Shown: positions 40,682 through 48,675 of the stretch, piece by piece | Position numbering within the stretch: the stretch's first letter is position 1 | Layout: the number at the start of each line of letters is the position of its first letter | Notes under the pieces: generated by a model | The model's input: only the letters and a program-made list of their open reading frames with translations | Databases searched by the model: none | Told to the model about the DNA's origin: nothing | DNA from: a virus | IMG/VR virus record: IMGVR_UViG_3300036861_000275 | Coordinates: 28,313 to 92,312 of that record | DNA: 64,000 bases | Strand: one strand, 5' to 3' | Position numbers and translations under genes: made by a program

Positions 40682-41988
40682 GCGTGCAACGCTTTCCCAG
40701 CGGCTTTGTGTTGCTGCGCCTTCTCACGCGCGCCACGCGCTCTGCTCTTATCCAGTGACAGCATCCCACTAGCCGACTTGTCGAGCGCGAGCCAAGCCGC
40801 CGCGGAATACTGCAAACGAGCCAGCGAGAAAGCCGCGATGGCAGCTTGCGCTGGTAGATGGAACGTCGGACTACCGAAACTATTCACCACCGCCACAACG
40901 CCGACGGACAGCCAGGCCATGTCCATGGATAGGGGTCGCTTCCACCAGTTACGCCTGACCATCTCATTATTCTTCTGCCAGACAATTCTGGCGGATACTC
41001 CAGCCTGAAGAGCAATCCCCAGCCCTAACACCAGCCCAATCAGGCCGAGCTCGAAAAGCAATTGGTATGGCTCATTGTGGGCCTGTAGCGTCGCAAACGC
41101 CTCGACTTTGCCGGATACGGCGCTCAGTTTCGCGTTGTATTGATCGGCCCAGACTCGCCAGTCGCCAAAGCCTTGACCGATGAGAGGGTACCGGATCAGT
41201 TCAGGCCAGATCGCCTGCCACACTTCTCGGCGTCCAGAGAGTCGCCATTCATGGACTGTCATGACCCAGCTCGCCGCCCCGGTCGCTAGACCAATCACGA
41301 AGTACCTCGTCTTACGCCCGAGATCGGGCCAGATGGCCACAATGATGCCGGCGAAGGCCGACAGAACAGGCCCAGCTGAATGAGAGACCACGATAGGGAT
41401 CAGGATGGCTACCGCGGCCAGCGGGCCAAGAAGGGCCCACATTATCGGAAGCGTCAGGGCCATGATCGAGCCCCAGTAGTTAGGATGTGTCAGGAGCCCC
41501 ATCGCGCGCCCTGTTTGATCCGGCAGAACCCAAGCCATCCACGGATAGATATGGAATAGATTGAGGTAGCCGAGGACCAGCTCGAAACCGACACCAGCGG
41601 CCAGGACCCAGCAGAAGAGACGAGTTCGTGGGATGTCCATGTCCCGCGCAACGGCGTACAGGTAACTCACCAGAAGCGTCAGCAACAGAAGTTGTACCGA
41701 CCGGATTTGAAAGCTATTGATGCCCGCACGGACAACTGCCCATGCGATCAGAGCCGCCAGAGGGATCGAAGCCTTCGCCACCCGAAATATCAGGGCAGCT
41801 GCCCCGGTCAGGACGAGCCACAGAATCGGGATAGCCCGCTCCAGAAGCGGTGTCTGGCCCATCGGGAATGGAGAGATGGCGGTATAACCTATGACCGGGA
41901 CCAACAGCAGGAAACCGAGCGGCAACCATAGCCAAGACATTACGTCCTCAGCCTTGCGCCACTCGAAGGACCGCGGACTCAGATTCAT
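40678..41988 (-). CDS. O-antigen ligase/polymerase (Wzy_C/WaaL-like)
   Basis: A 436-residue protein with about ten to twelve hydrophobic segments. The periplasmic-loop signature of the Wzy_C/ligase family is near residues 255-325: 'GRREVWQAIWPELIRYPLIG' leading to QGFGDW, then 'AHNEPYQLLFELGLIGLVLG' (the H-N-x-x-x-x-x-x-E-x-G pattern). Members join or polymerise lipid-linked glycans at the periplasmic face of the inner membrane. An AAGGAAGAG precedes the ATG. In a phage such a gene would change the host O-antigen. Twin hairpins lie directly upstream. Confidence 0.82.
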   Translation of the reverse strand: MNLSPRSFEWRKAEDVMSWLWLPLGFLLLVPVIGYTAISPFPMGQTPLLERAIPILWLVLTGAAALIFRVAKASIPLAALIAWAVVRAGINSFQIRSVQLLLLTLLVSYLYAVARDMDIPRTRLFCWVLAAGVGFELVLGYLNLFHIYPWMAWVLPDQTGRAMGLLTHPNYWGSIMALTLPIMWALLGPLAAVAILIPIVVSHSAGPVLSAFAGIIVAIWPDLGRKTRYFVIGLATGAASWVMTVHEWRLSGRREVWQAIWPELIRYPLIGQGFGDWRVWADQYNAKLSAVSGKVEAFATLQAHNEPYQLLFELGLIGLVLGLGIALQAGVSARIVWQKNNEMVRRNWWKRPLSMDMAWLSVGVVAVVNSFGSPTFHLPAQAAIAAFSLARLQYSAAAWLALDKSASGMLSLDKSRARGAREKAQQHKAAGKALHA

Positions 41989-42007
41989 ACTCTTCCTTTC
42001 TGACTTC

Positions 42008-42028
42008 CCGCCGGACCTCTTCCGGCGG
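42008..42028 (-). repeat. Hairpin upstream of the O-antigen polymerase gene
   Basis: CCGCCGGA (42008-42015) and TCCGGCGG (42021-42028) give a perfect 8-bp stem with a 5-base loop, only about 20 bases before the polymerase ATG. It has no T-run, so it is not a classical terminator; it could limit or tune readthrough or ribosome entry. Confidence 0.55.
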
Positions 42029-42045
42029 CTTGTGGTTGTGAAGCG

Positions 42046-42077
42046 ACGGCGGCCCCCTCTGATGAGAGAGCCGCCGT
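42046..42077 (-). repeat. Second hairpin after the exported-protein gene
   Basis: ACGGCGGC (42046-42053) pairs exactly with GCCGCCGT (42070-42077), loop 16 bases. With the hairpin at 42008 it makes a tandem pair in the 105-base gap between the exported-protein gene and the polymerase. No U-tract follows on the minus strand. Confidence 0.5.
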
Positions 42078-42093
42078 CATGTAGCCTAGGCGC

Positions 42094-42972
42094 TTACTGA
42101 CCAGCCGGCGACCTATTGAGTGACGTGTGGAACTTCGACCAGTACACGAACACGTGAGCGTTGATCGGGCTCGCCGTCGAGCCGTTCGAGGTGAACGTGA
42201 CGTCGAGTCCGCTAGCCACGTGGATGAGGTACGGAACCTCGATAGCCACGTGATTTGCGCCCGCTGGACGGTAGATCAAAGCCGCCCCGCGATGCGTGGT
42301 GGAGGCGCTACCGCCGCTGGAGAAGCTGGGCCGGATGAATTCGGCGCCGCCAGTGCCAACGTTGGTCGCAGACCCGGTCAGGTCGATCGGGCCGGCAAGG
42401 GAATTGGAGAAGCCCACCACATGGTTCCCAGTGAAGCCGATGCTCAGGTGGGAGGTCTGTCCCGTGATGGGAGACAGGTTCTGGATGATGATGTCCGTGA
42501 TCAACGCGCCCTGCGGCAGGGAGGTGCCGACACTCTGGTACACAGTGCCGGTGCGCACGTTGACCGCGAACCTGGAGATGTTACGAGCCGCGTCACGCGG
42601 AATGACGATCTTGTGCGTGAAACGATCCAGCTTGCCGACGCTGGTCGAGCCGCCGTAAGCGTACACGCAGTACAGATCGACAGGGTCCGAGATGGTGCTG
42701 TAGAAGTGTAGCCGGCCGTTGGCATCGCTGAACGTTGGGTTGTCCTTGATGCCCTGGAGCGCCACCGTGGCGTGCAACAGAGCGGCGCCGTGCACATTCG
42801 TCCGATAGACCGAACACTGTACGTCGCCGACACCACCGGTGTTCGTCTTGTAGACTCGGCCCTGTTCGTCGACCGTGGTCCACCAGAAGTAAAACGGGGA
42901 CTGCGCTGCCGCGGGCGCCGCGCAGAGGATCAGGGCGGCCAGCGAGGCCGCCAGCCACTTGAGCGTCTTCAT
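42094..42972 (-). CDS. Exported protein next to the capsid gene
   Basis: A 292-residue protein starting MKTLKWLAASLAALILCA at 42972, behind AAAGGGGG; the signal peptide ends APAAA before Gln. Residues ~40-140 are strand-rich with two cysteines (VQCSVYRT, DLYCVYAYG). The C-terminal half has beta-rich, Ser/Gly/His text such as 'IEVPYLIHVASGLDVTFTSN'. It directly follows the major capsid gene, the usual place of a head decoration or fibre gene, yet the signal peptide predicts export. No family recognised. Confidence 0.65.
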   Translation of the reverse strand: MKTLKWLAASLAALILCAAPAAAQSPFYFWWTTVDEQGRVYKTNTGGVGDVQCSVYRTNVHGAALLHATVALQGIKDNPTFSDANGRLHFYSTISDPVDLYCVYAYGGSTSVGKLDRFTHKIVIPRDAARNISRFAVNVRTGTVYQSVGTSLPQGALITDIIIQNLSPITGQTSHLSIGFTGNHVVGFSNSLAGPIDLTGSATNVGTGGAEFIRPSFSSGGSASTTHRGAALIYRPAGANHVAIEVPYLIHVASGLDVTFTSNGSTASPINAHVFVYWSKFHTSLNRSPAGQ

Positions 42973-42994
42973 GGTGTATCCCCCTTTCCTCATG

Positions 42995-43975
42995 TTAGGC
43001 ACCCAGGTTGGTGCGGGCCGTGCGAAGCGCGATGACCGCGTGATCTTGGGCATTGAAGACCGATTTCTTAAAGCCCCAGATCGCTCCTATCGCATAGCCA
43101 GGACTGTTACCGTAATCAAACTCCTTCTCCCATGCGAATGGCCGGCGCCCCCACGCGAATAACCCGGACTGCATGCCCAGGAAGTAGTTGGAGGCGTAAG
43201 CTACGGCGCCACCGCCGCCATCAGTCGCGACGGGCACCTTCTCATGCGCATGTACGACAGTTCCGCGCCACATACCGTAGCGGCCGGTGAAAATCTTGTT
43301 CTCGTCGCCGCGGAGCCCGGCATCCCGTTGGGTACCGTGCCACGTGGTGTCCTGCTCCAGGTCGAAAGCCACGTCGGTGTGGATGACCAGGACGAAATAC
43401 GCCTCGCCGTTGATCTTGACGGGCCAGATCTTCGGATCGGCCTTTGCCGCCCGCCCAACACAGCGGTCGATGAGGGCCGGGGTGATTACGTCAGCAGCGG
43501 TCAGTGCGCCCAGGTTGGCGCGGTTACCGCCGAACTGAATCGTGCTGGAGTTGGTGTCTATCTTGCTGAAGATGTCGTCGTCGATGACCTCAGCGAGCCA
43601 CGTCTTCAGGTGGCCCTTGGCCTGGGTCGGCTGGTCGTAGGCGGTACGCTTCATGGACAACTGGCCCTTGAGTCGAACAGCGTTACGGCGCTGGTCGAGG
43701 GTCACGGTGTCCTGAAACGTGTTGAGCAGCTCTTCCGATCCTTCCAGCTGGTTGTCACCAGTCACGCCAGCCCCAGTCAGCTTGCGGCTGAGGGAGTAGT
43801 TGTAGACGTCGCCCGGGAGACCTTCCAGGTCACGCCTAACTTCGATGATGGCGTTTTGGTCATTTTCCTTCATGAAACGGCCCCAGAAAATCTCTCTAGG
43901 CAGTTCGACCCAAAGTCGCTTTGCCCAGAGCTGGACTCGCTCAGCGCTTGCAGTGGTGTATTCCGTCTCGGCCAT
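42995..43975 (-). CDS. Major capsid protein, N4 gp56/DUF4043-like
   Basis: A 326-residue protein. The opening 'ERVQLWAKRLWVELPREIFW' with 'RFMKENDQNAIIEVRRDLEG' and 'GDVYNYSLSRKLTGAGVTGD' is the signature of the N4 gp56-family capsid proteins, followed by 'LDQRRNAVRLKGQLSMKRTA', 'YFVLVIHTDVAFDLEQD' and a C-terminal 'NSPGYAIGAIWGFKKSVFN'. It forms the icosahedral shell. Scaffold gene upstream supports the call. GGTGAATAA Shine-Dalgarno-like sequence before ATG. Confidence 0.9.
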   Translation of the reverse strand: MAETEYTTASAERVQLWAKRLWVELPREIFWGRFMKENDQNAIIEVRRDLEGLPGDVYNYSLSRKLTGAGVTGDNQLEGSEELLNTFQDTVTLDQRRNAVRLKGQLSMKRTAYDQPTQAKGHLKTWLAEVIDDDIFSKIDTNSSTIQFGGNRANLGALTAADVITPALIDRCVGRAAKADPKIWPVKINGEAYFVLVIHTDVAFDLEQDTTWHGTQRDAGLRGDENKIFTGRYGMWRGTVVHAHEKVPVATDGGGGAVAYASNYFLGMQSGLFAWGRRPFAWEKEFDYGNSPGYAIGAIWGFKKSVFNAQDHAVIALRTARTNLGA

Positions 43976-43989
43976 GTTTATTCACCTTT

Positions 43990-44160
43990 TCAGGTACTTA
44001 CTGCCGAGTTCATAACTAGCGGGTTAATACCCGAAGCGCCGCATTCTTGGGGTGCTGATACGGCGATGGTCCCCTTGCTGCCTGATTTTGCGGTGGCAGC
44101 CAACCGAAGCAGGAACCTTTGCCGCTCGTGTTGCACGGAAAGATTCCCGTGATATTCCAT
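43990..44160 (-). CDS. Candidate 56-residue ORF between scaffold and capsid
   Basis: Starts MEYHGNLSVQHERQRFLLRL two bases after the scaffold stop and ends 14 bases before the capsid ATG. Only weak Shine-Dalgarno (AAGGCG). The DNA just after the ATG can form an 8-bp hairpin (CACGGGAA/TTTCCGTG), so this interval may instead be a spacer with an RNA structure. A small capsid-associated protein is possible. Confidence 0.4.
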   Translation of the reverse strand: MEYHGNLSVQHERQRFLLRLAATAKSGSKGTIAVSAPQECGASGINPLVMNSAVST

Positions 44161-44162
44161 GT

Positions 44163-45266
44163 TCACGCCTTAGGCTTTCCGCGGTCGAACCAGCTCGAGA
44201 TGGCTGGGTTCTTATCCATGAAATCCACGAACTTCTCGGGATTAGTGTCCATCATGCGGTTGAGAGAATCCCAGAATTCAGGCGACTTACCCACCTGCGG
44301 ATTGCTGGCGCCAGCGCTCTGGAAAACACGCACACCGCGCGGTTTAGCGGCAGCATTGACAACCGTCTCCACCACTTCTTTGGCGCCTTCCCGACGGGCA
44401 GCCTCGATCTCGGTCTCGGCCGGCTTCGCCGCTGGCGTTTTGACCACGGCCTCCGGTTTAAGCGGCTCTTCCACTTCTTCTGCCTCCGGTTCCATCGAAG
44501 CGATCTTCGCTCGCGCGATACGTAGGGCGGCCTTGGCTGGATTGGCTGAACCGTAGATTCGCTTGGCAATCACCGGGTCCGCGTAGTTGCCCTGCGTGTC
44601 CCGGGCGATAGCGGTGTAGATGCCGGCCTTCGTGAGAATCTCGGTCAAGTTCTCTCCGGAATCTTCCGATAGATCCTCGGCAAGTTCGCGCTCCTGTTGC
44701 TGGATGCGCCTCTCGTCGAGTTTCTCGACCAGCTTCTCGGTAGCCTTCTGGGCAGCCATGTCGACGGCGTTCAAGACCCCTTCGATGACCTTCGGGTGCA
44801 CACTCTCGCCCCGAGCCTCGGCCTCCACAGCGGCCCGCACGATGTCGTCGGGCTTGCTCTTGTCGACCCTAACCTGGAGTGGCGGTAGAGCTCCCTGCAT
44901 CGACTTCATGCCTACCGTGCGTTCCGATTCGATCTCGGCCCACTTCTCACGGAGACGCTTGTTCTCTGCGCGCAGGTCCTTCGACTTCGCCCGCTCCGCT
45001 GCCAGGGCTTTCCCGGTAGAACCTTTCACCGGTGCCGCAGCGACAGAAGTAGCGACTTCCGGTGCAGCAGTGGTAGCGGTGACTACGGAAGCCTTCTCGG
45101 CTGGCTTGGCGACGACTTTCTTCTCTTCCGGCTTCTCATCGACAGGCGGCTGAATGGAGCGCTCGAACTGTTCAGCGTCCATATCCTCCGGCAACTCGAC
45201 GTCGAAAGCGTCGACTGGCGCGTCGGTCTTGGTAACTTCCTCGGTTGTTTCGACTGCCTTGGGCAT
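44163..45266 (-). CDS. Scaffolding protein-like, acidic coiled coil
   Basis: A 367-residue protein starting MPKAVETTEEVTKTDAPVDA at 45266, behind GGGAGGGC. Highly charged, rich in Glu, Ala and Lys; coiled coil ~105-215 ('AAERAKSKDLRAENKRLREK'), acidic N-terminus, Ala/Glu/Lys linker and a conserved-looking end ('FWDSLNRMMDTNPEKFVDFM'). This composition, and the place immediately upstream of the major capsid gene, are those of scaffolding proteins, which template head assembly and then leave. No sequence family proven. Confidence 0.72.
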   Translation of the reverse strand: MPKAVETTEEVTKTDAPVDAFDVELPEDMDAEQFERSIQPPVDEKPEEKKVVAKPAEKASVVTATTAAPEVATSVAAAPVKGSTGKALAAERAKSKDLRAENKRLREKWAEIESERTVGMKSMQGALPPLQVRVDKSKPDDIVRAAVEAEARGESVHPKVIEGVLNAVDMAAQKATEKLVEKLDERRIQQQERELAEDLSEDSGENLTEILTKAGIYTAIARDTQGNYADPVIAKRIYGSANPAKAALRIARAKIASMEPEAEEVEEPLKPEAVVKTPAAKPAETEIEAARREGAKEVVETVVNAAAKPRGVRVFQSAGASNPQVGKSPEFWDSLNRMMDTNPEKFVDFMDKNPAISSWFDRGKPKA

Positions 45267-45345
45267 ATAGCCCTCCCTCTGGTTTGCTCGCTCAAGTTCG
45301 CGGTGGCGAGCTTCCCGTCTAGCGGAGCTAGCGAGCTTTCCCCGG

Positions 45346-45399
45346 AAAAACAAAAGGCGCCCGGCAGTAGGAAGATCATCCTTCCCACCATCGGACGCC
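45346..45399 (-). terminator. Strong intrinsic terminator
   Basis: On the minus strand GGCGTCCG (45399-45392) pairs with CGGGCGCC (45363-45356), and the inner part continues to GGGAAG/CTTCCT around a GATGAT loop, nearly 19 base pairs with some wobbles; it is followed by TTTTGTTTTT. It separates the portal-side genes from scaffold and capsid. Confidence 0.8.
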
Positions 45400-45444
45400 T
45401 CTGGCCTGTCCAGCAGGTCGGCCCGGTTTACTACACTTACGTAA

Positions 45445-45474
45445 AGCCTACTACTATTTGTGTCAGTCCGTCAA
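45445..45474 (-). promoter_or_regulatory. Sigma70-like promoter just upstream of the terminator
   Basis: Minus strand: TTGACG (45474-45469), 18 bases, TAGGCT (45450-45445). Transcription would begin near 45438 and meet the terminator within about 90 bases. It shares the 18-base spacing with the promoters at 7855 and 13109. Confidence 0.45.
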
Positions 45475-45482
45475 GATTACTC

Positions 45483-45860
45483 TTACGCCTTATGAAACAT
45501 AGGCACTGCGCCAACAGTCCGGCGGCCTCTCTGGTCCTGGACGGCATCCGCCATGACCAATTCCCGATGCGCCTCGAACGGCGTCAGTACCATCTTCTTC
45601 TGTTCGATCTTCGGCTGTTCCAGTTTCCCGGCCAGGCTTTGCGATAACCTTTCCAGGCCAGCGATCATCATGTTTTCCAGGAACGCATCCCAGGATACGG
45701 TAGGCAATTTCCGATCCTGCTGCGCCTGTGTCAGTCTGGCGTGTCCCTCTCGTAAGATGTCCGCCGTGCGTTTAGCGATCCGGAGAGGGATTTTCTCTTG
45801 TTCTGGCCGGATCGGCGGAAGAGGGCCCGCCGCCAGTCTCTTGATCTTAGCTTGACCCAT
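45483..45860 (-). CDS. Hypothetical helical protein
   Basis: A 125-residue protein starting MGQAKIKRLAAGPLPPI at 45860 (TAATG overlap). Mostly helix; basic N-terminus, 'WDAFLENMMIAGLERLSQSL' in the middle. 'MGQAKIKR' openings occur in small phage proteins of unknown role. Last gene before the strong terminator. Confidence 0.6.
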   Translation of the reverse strand: MGQAKIKRLAAGPLPPIRPEQEKIPLRIAKRTADILREGHARLTQAQQDRKLPTVSWDAFLENMMIAGLERLSQSLAGKLEQPKIEQKKMVLTPFEAHRELVMADAVQDQRGRRTVGAVPMFHKA

Positions 45861-46267
45861 TACTGTGTCTGCCTCTCTTTGTTTCGGTATGGCCGTAATT
45901 CTGACTCTAACCCGCGCCAGCAACCTCGGCGAACGCAGGCTATAGTATTCCCGTAATCACCATCCCGCTCCACTTGACCGCCGCATACTGGGCACATCCA
46001 TGCCTTCGGCGGAAATATCGTCTCTGACTCCACGATGTCGGCCACCACTCCACAAATCAGGAATACATCAACATACCCGCTGGTTTTGTGCTCGGCCCAA
46101 CACCTCAAAACTTCCGGCAACTCCTTGGAGTTAGTCTCTGATGGCGTAACCGGCATCTGCGCTCGCTCTATGTATTGAACGCGGCCGTACCGGTGTGGCA
46201 TATGGAGACGCCCGGTAAACTTTCTACTCTGAGCATCTTCTATGACACTTGCTATCCAATTCACCAT
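45860..46267 (-). CDS. Zinc-ribbon hypothetical protein
   Basis: A 135-residue protein. A four-cysteine cluster is at ~91-117: CPVCGG, then ACVRRGCW, predicting one zinc site; the N-terminal half has no recognised motif. It lies just after the portal gene; its stop overlaps the next start. Role unknown. Confidence 0.6.
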   Translation of the reverse strand: MVNWIASVIEDAQSRKFTGRLHMPHRYGRVQYIERAQMPVTPSETNSKELPEVLRCWAEHKTSGYVDVFLICGVVADIVESETIFPPKAWMCPVCGGQVERDGDYGNTIACVRRGCWRGLESELRPYRNKERQTQ

Positions 46268-46274
46268 CTTGATT

Positions 46275-48461
46275 TCATCCTATTCCGTGTGGCGGAGTTA
46301 ACGGGGCTGGCGGCGGCGCCACGGTTAGAGTTGTCTCGCCGCGGGTACCCGGTACCCCGGCAACGCCCTGAGTGGGTGGAGGTAACGGAGTAGTTCCGCC
46401 TTGTCCGGGCGGTAGTGGCCCGCCGGCCGGAGGTCCACCGGACGGTTCTCCGATGCCTTGTGACGCTTGGAGCTGTTTGACTCTGGCTAGCAGTTCCGGC
46501 TTGTCGGGCAACCCATCCGTCAAGCGGATCATGGTGTCCATGATAATCGGCAGCATGGTCGGCACACGAGATGTCATATTCATCAGGACTTCCAGCGCCT
46601 CGGCTCGAGCTGTTGGACTCGACGGCGTCTCGGAGAGCACGAGATCCCACTTAAACTTATCGACGTTGGCGAGGATCTCTGGTTTGCTCGGATCGGTGGC
46701 GGCCAGCTTCCGCCATTCCTTGACCTTGTTGCGTCGTTCGTCTTTGTCCTTAACCCGATTCACCGCCGGCGGATTCAGGTGAACCATGACCGATGAGCCG
46801 ACGTCGTTGGTCAGCCGGACGTACTCGTCGCGGGTGAACTTCTGTTGGATGCGCCGACCTAGCTGGCGGCCGAATATCTCCCCAGCCCATCGGTTCTGGT
46901 CAAACACCTCAGTTGCGATAATCTGCCCCTGCGCCTGCTGCCGCGCCATCGCGATGCCTGAGTTTGCGGTCGTGTTCTTTTCTCCGAGCAGAGACGAGTT
47001 AATGCCAGACGTCTCCCGGATGGAGACTTTCATCTGATCTGCAAGGCCCACGATCAACCGCGTCAGGTCGGCAATGCCCTGCGGAATATCCCACCCCGGC
47101 GCCTGCTTGCCGGCGCGGTAATAGATCACGCCCTCGGCGAGAGGATCATTCATCAACCCTTCCGACTGTGCCGCGATGCTGTTCTCTTCAGCCACCCGCC
47201 GAATCTTGCCCCACCGGCTCACGAGGTCGAGGGCTTGGCTAATACGTTTGTTCTCGACGCGTTGAGCGTCACGGAGATCTCGGACCATGCCCCGTATATC
47301 ATCGCCTGTCCGTTCGCTGAGAACCAGCGTATACGGGTAGTTCTGCCGGTCATTTACGTAAGGGGTTTCGTCCTCTTCCAGAGTCACATTGACAGCCGGC
47401 AGAACGGTGCCTGTCCTCATGTATCGGCGGACCCGCTTGATGGCCTGTACCGCGCCCCCGCTGGCCTCCTGAGAACCTCTGGCAAATTGGCCTGGATTCG
47501 GCATGTCATCCGGCACTTCTTCTAGCTTACCTGAGTCCTTGTGGTAAAGGTGCCACCGTGTCTCATAGTCCGGGTACCACGCCTCGACCACCAGCACACG
47601 CTGAAGTTGCTTGTCGTAGAAATAGCGGTCAGCGTTCATCTCGTCGATATGAGGCGATGAGACAGGCCCGTATGCGTCACCGCTGTACCCTCTCGACATA
47701 CCACCGGTCTGTGATAGATCCGATAGAATCTGATTCAGATCCCCGACGGCCTGTTTAATCTCGTCCTCGAATTGCGAGTACTGAGCGATCACGTCCCTAA
47801 TCCAGGCCCAGCGGTATCTAAGGAAGTGGCCCGCATCGGAAAAGTCTGGCATCGTCCAGTGCGGGTCCCAGATGCAGTCCCGGCCAGGAGTCAGCGATTC
47901 GCTGACGATTTCACCGGAGATGGGGTTGTCGTCCCACGTCATACCGCAATGGAGTACCGACATGCCGCGGATCAAGGCTTGCTTGAAGGCCATGGACTTC
48001 GTCTCTGGGATGTGGATATTGTTGGAGACGAACTTGAAGAGCCAGCTCATAATCCGGGCGTCGTCTTCATCCTCTTCGCCTTGTGGCAGGATCTTCGTAT
48101 CAAAACGTGTCTGGCGTTCCAGGCCGGTCAAGACTTTGATGATGGGCTTAATTTGGTTAATGCTGACCGTGGCCCGTTTTTGCCTCTTCAGGAGATCGTA
48201 GTCGTCCTTGTTGCCGTTGTCGTCAACCCATTGATGGGCGCCACCAATGTAGAACCCCTCGTCGATATCCGCCTGTTTGATGTAGGTCGACCAGAGAGGG
48301 TGGCTGGCGTCGGAGAGGTACCACATTCTGACCCTGCGGGCAAAGGCCGCATCATTCCGTCCAGGCCCGTCGTCGGAGGTGGTCGCCGAGCCTCCGGCTA
48401 CGCCTGCCCCTGGAGGCGCTACGCCTTCCGCTAAACTTAATAGGTTGGCGCCCTGGGTCAT
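46275..48461 (-). CDS. Portal protein, P22-like
   Basis: A 728-residue protein, matching P22 gp1 in size (725). Family features: 'RVRMWYLSDASHPLW' and 'FYIGGAHQWV' early, 'RATVSINQIKPIIKVLTGLE', 'GMSVLHCGMTWDDNPISGEI', 'RDCIWDPHWTMPDFSDAGHF', 'YPYTLVLSERTGDDIRGMVR' and 'SGINSSLLGEKNTTANSGIA'. It forms the dodecameric ring for DNA entry and exit. The C-terminus is Pro/Gly-rich and likely flexible. A small basic gene and the 817-residue gene precede it. Confidence 0.88.
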   Translation of the reverse strand: MTQGANLLSLAEGVAPPGAGVAGGSATTSDDGPGRNDAAFARRVRMWYLSDASHPLWSTYIKQADIDEGFYIGGAHQWVDDNGNKDDYDLLKRQKRATVSINQIKPIIKVLTGLERQTRFDTKILPQGEEDEDDARIMSWLFKFVSNNIHIPETKSMAFKQALIRGMSVLHCGMTWDDNPISGEIVSESLTPGRDCIWDPHWTMPDFSDAGHFLRYRWAWIRDVIAQYSQFEDEIKQAVGDLNQILSDLSQTGGMSRGYSGDAYGPVSSPHIDEMNADRYFYDKQLQRVLVVEAWYPDYETRWHLYHKDSGKLEEVPDDMPNPGQFARGSQEASGGAVQAIKRVRRYMRTGTVLPAVNVTLEEDETPYVNDRQNYPYTLVLSERTGDDIRGMVRDLRDAQRVENKRISQALDLVSRWGKIRRVAEENSIAAQSEGLMNDPLAEGVIYYRAGKQAPGWDIPQGIADLTRLIVGLADQMKVSIRETSGINSSLLGEKNTTANSGIAMARQQAQGQIIATEVFDQNRWAGEIFGRQLGRRIQQKFTRDEYVRLTNDVGSSVMVHLNPPAVNRVKDKDERRNKVKEWRKLAATDPSKPEILANVDKFKWDLVLSETPSSPTARAEALEVLMNMTSRVPTMLPIIMDTMIRLTDGLPDKPELLARVKQLQASQGIGEPSGGPPAGGPLPPGQGGTTPLPPPTQGVAGVPGTRGETTLTVAPPPAPLTPPHGIG

Positions 48462-48464
48462 GTT

Positions 48465-48674
48465 TTAGTCCAATCGCTTCGACATAACTTCCATGATGGC
48501 GCTCGTGATGGCGTCCTCGCGCTGCTTCCGTTCCTTGCGTTCTGCCGGGTCAGTGTCGACGGCTATGCGCGCAGCATCCTCGGCGGCCATGCGTCGGCGC
48601 TGCTGTGGAGTCGGCGGCTTCCATGCCGTGATAGGAGCTTGCATATCCGCTTCTTTCTTCTTTTTCTTCGCCAT
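48465..48674 (-). CDS. Small lysine-rich hypothetical protein
   Basis: A 69-residue protein starting MAKKKKKEADMQAPITAW, then an Arg/Ala/Glu helix. Highly charged. A GGATAAC-type Shine-Dalgarno overlaps the end of the large gene upstream. No family recognised. Confidence 0.6.
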   Translation of the reverse strand: MAKKKKKEADMQAPITAWKPPTPQQRRRMAAEDAARIAVDTDPAERKERKQREDAITSAIMEVMSKRLD

Positions 48675-48675
48675 G

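Noticed and set aside
43244-44152. Long plus-strand frame of 302 codons
   Set aside because: It is antisense to the capsid gene, has no recognisable motif, and follows from the codon bias of the real gene.
47772-48434. Plus-strand frame of 220 codons
   Set aside because: Antisense to the portal gene; composition typical of a shadow frame.
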